Source: Larix kaempferi (lineage: Eukaryota; Streptophyta; Pinopsida; Pinales; Pinaceae). Taken from it: 64,000 nucleotides of DNA. Each line of letters opens with the position of its first letter. The stretch's first letter is position 1. The notes under the pieces were generated by a model. It saw only the letters and a program-made list of their open reading frames with translations, had not been told where the DNA came from and searched no databases. This document shows positions 58,266 through 64,000 of the stretch, one piece after another. The position numbers and the translations under genes are program-made. Where the stretch lies: assembly GCA_027924585.1 (NCBI GenBank), contig BSBM01000442.1, forward strand, positions 372,001 through 436,000, given 5' to 3'.

Positions 58266-59291
58266 CTAGATCGTAGTGGGGATGGATGACATTGGTGCAA
58301 AAATAAAAAGTGTGCTAAGCCTAGGAAATCCATGTCAAGTGGAGTATTGCCATATAGTAAGTCCAAGAAATCAACTTCAATTGGTAAGGAAACTTTCCTG
58401 GATGGCGAGACTTATGATAAATAAAAATGGTGGGAAAACGTATAAACAAATCTTTTAATGCACAACAAATGTTTGTGCCTATATGCTAGGGTATTGAGTA
58501 TACCTAAGGAGAACCCCTAACTTGCATTTAATGCAAAATGGATCCTAATATATTATCCTACACACATAAAAAACATTCCACAACATGGCGGTTGTTAACA
58601 CTCAAAAAGTGCTCACTAGCTCATTCCCTTATTCACATGACCCATTTGTCCACTTTTCCACCATTTGAGCCTCTAAAGCCATCAAAAGGTCACCAAAAAG
58701 ACCATAATACACCTTTTTCCCCTCAAAATATATATTTTTCCTCAAAAAACACAAAACACCCTAAAAAAGGGTCCATAATTCCCAAAAAATATTAAAAGGG
58801 AATAAAAATATTCAAAATATTCAAAAAAGGAAAAAGAGGGAATAAGAGACCTAAACCATGTCGGTTAATACCATTGGTTTCCTCAAAACCATAATGGTAT
58901 TCCCCATCACCAAAAACTATAAAAAGGTGATAGGGGCTCCTCATTTTCCATCCATCCATCATCCTATCCTCATGCTGTCAAAATCTCTCTTGAGTTCTTT
59001 GACCATTGTAGCAATCTTGGAGAAGAGACCATTGGAGCCCGGAGCATCTCAACCTTGGAGCTGCTCAACACCAAACATCCTCACCATTTGAGGTATTGCA
59101 ATACAAAAGTCATTTTTTATTTCGTTTCTTGTTCTTGTTCTTGTTCTTAATCTTTTCAAGTTTATTGTTATATGCACATGTTAGATTCAAATTAGTTTAT
59201 AGTTGTTTTTGCTTTCAATTTGAAGACTGCTACTACAAGTTAGTAGGTGCATCCTTGCACATGCTTGGTTGAAAAACCAAGTAATAGTTTT
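58266..59291 (+). mobile_element. GE 5' LTR (start uncertain)
   Basis: Sequence upstream of the GE primer site, with a TATA box TATAAAAA at 58918-58925 and a small hairpin (cttggtt-gaaa-aaccaag, 59264-59281) at its end. No partner LTR is in the window, so the left edge is not known; the right edge is set by the primer site. Confidence 0.45.
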
Positions 59292-59307
59292 TTGGCGACT
59301 CCGCTGG
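59292..59307 (+). other. GE primer-binding site
   Basis: TTGGCGACTCCGCTGG, a frequent primer site of plant Tat-like gypsy elements. The LTR end before it is not a clean CA. Confidence 0.75.
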
Positions 59308-61304
59308 ATTTCGAATTTAAAAAATTTTGGTAATTTTTGCTTCAGATCTTAGTTTTTTACTTGTTTTTACCATTCCGATTAGCAGATCTGCCATACTAGA
59401 CAGCATCCTCATTGCTGCCCTAGCTAGTGGCCCTTTCTGTAGCCTTTAACAGATCAAAATTTCACTTTTCGGTTTCATTTCCGGTGACTCATTTTTCCGT
59501 TTTCGCATCACGATTTTTCGCCCAACAGTCGCGCGGCTCATCATGACCTCGCGGCCTTTTTCCGCGCTGCACACCACGGCTTCGCAGCCTTTTTCCGCAC
59601 TGCACACCATGGCTTCGCAGCCTTTTTTCGCATTGCACATCGCGGCTTCGCACCCCTTTTCCGCGCTGCGGCTTCGCGACCTTTTTCTGCGCTGCCCATC
59701 GCGGCTTCGCGGCCTGTTTCCGTGCTGCACATCGCAACTTCGCCGCCCAAACCTGCGATGCCCATCACGGCTTTTGCTCAGAAACCCACAATACTTTATT
59801 TTTTTGTTCAGCCGATTTTTTAGAAAACGTTTTGCTGCATTATTGCCCATTTAGCCTATTTTTCCAGCATTATTTTTTCCCTATAATTTTTTCCAGCTTT
59901 CAGTTTTAATTATTGCAGCAATAGTGAATCATTTTCTATTACATATGCTCCATTAAAATCTTTTTCAAAATTTTCAGTAAGTGAAAGAAAGATTTTTGCA
60001 CTCTGTTTAGATCATAGATTTCACTTCAGATTTGCTTAATAGTTTTGCCCAAGCAAACACTTAGAAATCCATTTATTTCTTACAATTTTTACAATATTTG
60101 CTTTCCTTGAAAAAATTATTTCCAAAATCCATAGTTTTTGAATTATTTTTGTTAAAGCATTTACATTTCAGAAAACGCCCTTATTTTTTGCAAATTGGAA
60201 TCGTCTTGTTTTTCATTTGTAATCAATCGCCCAAGCGAGGCAAATCATTTTCAGTTAAATAATCACACGTGCACCCAATCTGACACATTTTTAATTAATT
60301 GAGCCTTAAAATCTACCTAAACTCAACCAACACTTTAACCCCACTTGGGGAACACTTAAAGAATCTTGTAGCTAGGTAGGATTGGGGGCATAGGTGTGCC
60401 AATAACACCCCTCAATTATTTACATCTGAGACATAGTGGTTGTCTTTTAGGGTCCCAAAAATCCCTTATAATTTTGACATGGTTATCAACCAATTTATCG
60501 GAAAGGCCTCTCCCTTAGGAGGGTTGAAGTAGCCAGACTGGTTCCGGAAGCCTGAGTGGAATACCGCAATCCATTCAGTAATCGAAGGATACCTTTCAAA
60601 GTTCTCGGTGTACCCCCGTATGGGGGTACAGCGGCGATAGAACCAAACTGCAGATTCACCCAACCAAACGTGTCATGAACAGGGTATCCTAGTTGCCATT
60701 TTTTAGGATTGTCTACCCGGTGTCCCTCCCGGTAGGGGGATATCTAGCCGTTGATTCTACACTCTATATTGTCTAACTTGGATTTCATCACCTTGCAGAG
60801 GATATAGTTTGTCGACTCACAATACTTCTAGTTAGGTGTTTGCATGATACAATACCCACCTTTGGTCTAGTGAGCACCACTTTTTTCTAGGAACTATTTG
60901 ATTTTTGGTATTCTGACCACTTTTCTTGATTCCTCCACTTATTAAAACACATCTATTATAATAAGTGCTTTTGAGGTTGGTTGTTGGACTAAGATCCATT
61001 ATTTTTTCACTCCCCTCTTGCAGACAGTGTTGCACTAGGGTTTTGAGTTTTTTACATCACCACCATCCATTGACATTTCTAGACATTTCTCACCATTGAG
61101 AATTTAAGACGATCCCGCCATTTTCAGGGTGAACCCCCTCAGTTCGGTACACTTGACTCTACACGTCACAGACGTAGAGTGTTATCCCTTGACTCGACAC
61201 ATCATCGGCATAGAACACAATCATCTGATTCTGACACGCCTCATTTCACATCTGATTCTGAGGCTGAATCCGAACACCCTACTAAGACACCACCAACCAA
61301 CCCC
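59308..61304 (+). other. GE leader
   Basis: About 2 kb without a credible gene. Holds the GC-rich 33-bp repeats (59525-59770) and a stem-loop gtaccccc-gtat-gggggtac (60610-60629 region). Similar in length to GB's leader. Confidence 0.6.
59525..59770 (+). repeat. GC-rich 33-bp tandem repeats in GE leader
   Basis: Seven imperfect units of 33 bp (one shortened to about 26) with consensus gcggcctttttccgcgctgcacatcgcggcttc. Because 33 is a multiple of three and the unit has no stop in several frames, it creates long spurious ORFs on both strands. Strikingly GC-rich in an AT-rich surrounding. Confidence 0.9.
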
Positions 61305-63180
61305 ATGGCTGGATCACAATACGACCCCCTTTTCACCAATGCTATTGGAGATACATCAACAAACCCTACTACTACTGTGCCACCCACCGTAACCACAACC
61401 CCTTTAGGCATGCCTAATATAGGGACCATTTCCCCTTTGGGCATGCCCAACACAGGACCACCACCTATTATGGGTATGCCCAACATAGGGGTCACACCCC
61501 CTCTCATTACCACAACCCAGATCCCAGGAATTCCTGGCACCATTCTTAACCCCTCTACAACCCATGTTGCACTTGGGAGCGCAGGCCCTTCCCACACCAC
61601 ATCAGTTGGAGGACACATCCCTTCCATACCTAGCATACCCTTAGGGGCCATTGGATCACTACATAATGCTACCTTTAATAGTTATGTCCCAGTCACCACG
61701 CCTCACCCATCTACCATTCTACCATACATCGCTAGTCTAAACTTACCAGACCAAGCCAGGTTAACCAACGATCCTATTAGACACAACCCTACATGGCCAC
61801 CCATGCCCACCAAGCTTCCCTCAGATATCCCAAAATTTGAAGGAAAAGATGGGAAAGATCCCTAGAACCATATCATGTCATTTCACCTATGGTGTTCCTC
61901 TAACTCCATAGTAGATGATTCCATTAGACTGAGACTGTTACAACAAATGTTCACTGGCTTTGCAGCCAAGTGGTACATTGAGCAACCACATGGGACCCAC
62001 AACACATTTATGTCCCTCACCTCAACTTTCCTCCAGTTTTTCCAACTACCTATACGCTATGATGCATGAGTTGAAATACTTTTGTCTTGTAGATAGAACA
62101 CCGCAACACACATCACTGATCATATCCATGAGTGGCGTAAGCACTGCAGCCTCTGAAAGATAAAACTTGACGATCAAATATTTTTGGACTGGTTTCTCAA
62201 ATCACTCCTCCCCCTCATAGCCAAAGATGTAGCTTCCGAATGACCCCGGTCAGAAGAAGAAGCTATCTTAAAAGCTCAGCAATTTGACCTCATATATGCC
62301 CAGTCAGGATATCTATACACTATTTTACCTGACGTCCCGTGCGGTGATCCATCCCACCATGACGCGCCTAGGGCATCCCATGCCACTGACGGTATTATCG
62401 GCCAGCTTTTGGCGCAAAACAAACCTTTTACTATGACAAGTACAAACATCACCCCAGACCTTTCTAGGGCTTCATCCAATTCTGGGGCTACAACTTCATT
62501 GCTCCTGTAACACACACCCATCACATCCATGGACCTTTGTGTCCACCACAATGTTATGTGCATGCACCACCAGCTTATGTGCCAGCTCCATATTATAACC
62601 AACCAGCCCACCAGACTCCGGTCCAGCCACAAGCCCAAGTGGCTTATTATCCTCCGCAGGCAGCACCTCTTGCTCTAACACTTCTAGCAGCTCAAAGTTA
62701 TCCACAACAGCAACCAACTGGGCCACCTCTGAACCCTTCTGTTTACTACCCACCGCAACCTACTCTAGAGTTGGCACGACCTCAAAACCCACCTACTGCC
62801 CAAGGGCATGTTTACGCACAGCAAAACCAACCTCGAAACTAGAACCATCGGCGTAACCCAGGAGGTCAACAAAATCGTGGAAGAGGGCATAACCGCGGAA
62901 ACAACCAACAACACAACCAAGGTGCACCACCACCTAATCCTCCAAACAACAATAATGCTGATCCCCCCAACCAAAATCCTGACCACCCACCAAAACAGAC
63001 TAAAAATAATAACTTGATAACAAACCATCCATGTTCCATATGTGGAGTCTACGAACATTACACACATAATTGCCCCCATTTAGATCAAGCGCGTCAAATC
63101 TGGACCGACGACGCCCAACGGAAAGGACATGCTACACAACCAGCACCCCCCCTAGCAACAAACCATGATATTGCAAAATC
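61305..63180 (+). pseudogene. GE gag
   Basis: First ATG in frame 61305 (MAGSQYDPLF). A Pro/Thr/Gly-rich N-terminus with repeats of the type LGMPNIG/GMPNTG (61405-61495) leads into the gag core: DIPKFEGKDGKDP, a TAG at 61863, then NHIMSFHLWCSSNS and AKWYIEQP, QLPIRYDA to 62067, where the frame shifts. Pro/Gln-rich C-terminus (62537-62842, AYYPPQ, NPSVYYPPQ). CCHC knuckle CSICGVYEHYTHNC at 63032-63073. Closely matches GB gag in the core. Several stops, so non-functional. Confidence 0.78.
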
Positions 63181-63679
63181 CCTTACCTAAGCAAGGCACG
63201 GTCAACACTCGTCCAAATGATCCCCCTCAAGGATCCGCCGCAATGCAATAGCAAATCACTTACACAACAGCTGACTACCAGCATGCGGAGTCCAACACTC
63301 ACCATTTTCTCATGATGTCATCAAATGGTGTCAATCTTCAAACCTGTCGTAATCAATATGGATCTGCCACAGAGACCACACCTACCGACCCATCATCGAG
63401 TACTCTCCCAACTGATCAACCACTTCGCATACCAACTATGCCCATGGATGGAGGCCCCAAAGCACCTCGTTTCCCTTTGAGACGGATTAACAATAGCCCG
63501 AACGCTTGTGCAGCTTCCAACTACAACATTGTAGAGGATTTAGCTCAGTCCCCTGCTGCTATGTCTGCTCTCAAAATCTTAAAGAATTGTCCTGCACAGA
63601 GAAAGTTGTTGTTATCTGCCATTGGTTCCATAGATCCTAACAACTCTAACATGATGGCTTTCAACTTAGAACAAGCTGA

Positions 63680-64000
63680 ACCTCGCATGCCTGCATCTCT
63701 AGCTTTTCAAGTTTCAGTCTCCATTCGCAACCTCGTTATCCATCGATGCATAATCGATGAAGGGGCCTCTACCTGTGTCATGTCGACTTTCGTATGGCAG
63801 AAACTTAGATCCCCAACACTACAACCATCCACTACCACATTGCGAGCATACGATGCTCGTGCAGCTCAACCTCAAGGATTGCTAGTGAACGTACCCATAC
63901 AACTTGGGGGTAAATTGGTTCTTATAGATATAGAGGTCATTAACGCCCAACTTGATTACAATCTCCTTCTGGGACGAAGCTACATATATAAGATGAAAGC
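63680..64000 (+). pseudogene. GE protease (cut by window end)
   Basis: From about 63690 the frame reads FQVSVSIRNLVIHRCIIDEGASTCVMS, with the D-E-G-A-S active site as in GB, then GLLVNVPIQLGGK and LLLGRSYIYK at the closing segment. Continuous to the window end; RT should follow outside. Sequence 63180-63680 is a broken gag-protease linker. Confidence 0.78.

Noticed and set aside
59525-59770. CRISPR-like array of repeats
   Set aside because: Units are directly tandem without spacers and lie in a plant retrotransposon leader.
59446-59854. Overlapping ORFs of 75-134 codons on both strands
   Set aside because: Produced by the stop-free 33-bp repeats; not genes.
61241-61651. 136-codon minus-strand ORF in GE
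   Set aside because: Shadow of the Pro/Gly-rich gag N-terminus.
3340-64000. Endogenous pararetrovirus or envelope-bearing retrovirus
   Set aside because: No movement protein, coat or envelope-like gene was seen; all RT-bearing segments fit Ty1/copia or Ty3/gypsy order with LTRs.

Overview
This window is plant nuclear DNA made almost entirely of LTR retrotransposons and repeats. I see no convincing host gene, no rRNA or tRNA gene, and nothing bacterial. Ty1/copia primer sites matching plant initiator tRNA-Met, Ty3/gypsy elements carrying second RNase H domains, a plant mobile domain gene, heavy nesting and old diverged LTRs point to a large, repeat-rich plant genome. A gymnosperm (conifer-like) source is my inference, from the general look of the polyproteins; I could not search.

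Names used below: T1 and T2 are two copia elements of one family. GA1 and GA2 are gypsy elements with very long LTRs. GB is a 15.2 kb gypsy element. GE is a gypsy element related to GB. D is a decayed copia element. X and C are LTR fragments.

Layout. 1-12827: GA2 on the minus strand, i.e. the start of its gag (1-69), its primer site, then a 5' LTR of about 5.5 kb that contains a long broken ORF and is split by T1 (3340-10580, plus strand, 5-bp target duplication, one uninterrupted 1348-codon pol gene). 12828-13163: LTR fragment X. 13164-34521: GA1 (minus), which is X-truncated in its reverse transcriptase and split in frame by GB (14423-29661, minus, 897-bp LTRs, target duplication gttcc). 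GB holds gag, protease, RT/RNase H, integrase, a second RNase H after integrase, and an antisense plant mobile domain gene with an intron. 34601-about 36000: LTR C (plus). 37013-41356: D (minus). 41458-41644: a collapsed miniature LTR element. 42788-43670: LTR relic related to GB. 44640-45655: LTR relic related to C. 46085-48738: satellite array of about 540 bp units, interrupted by T2 (48739-55719, minus, target duplication aataa) and resuming at 55720. 57045-58265: degenerate telomere-like repeats. About 58270-64000: GE (plus), cut by the window end inside protease.

Order of events readable from the nesting: C and GA1 are old; GB entered GA1; X entered GA1; GA2 entered X; T1 entered GA2's LTR. 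T2 entered the satellite separately. Only T1's pol frame is still open; the others are pseudogenes. The most interesting points are the large ORF inside a gypsy LTR, the two unusual RNase H positions (before RT in GA1, after integrase in GB), and the antisense spliced PMD gene in GB.
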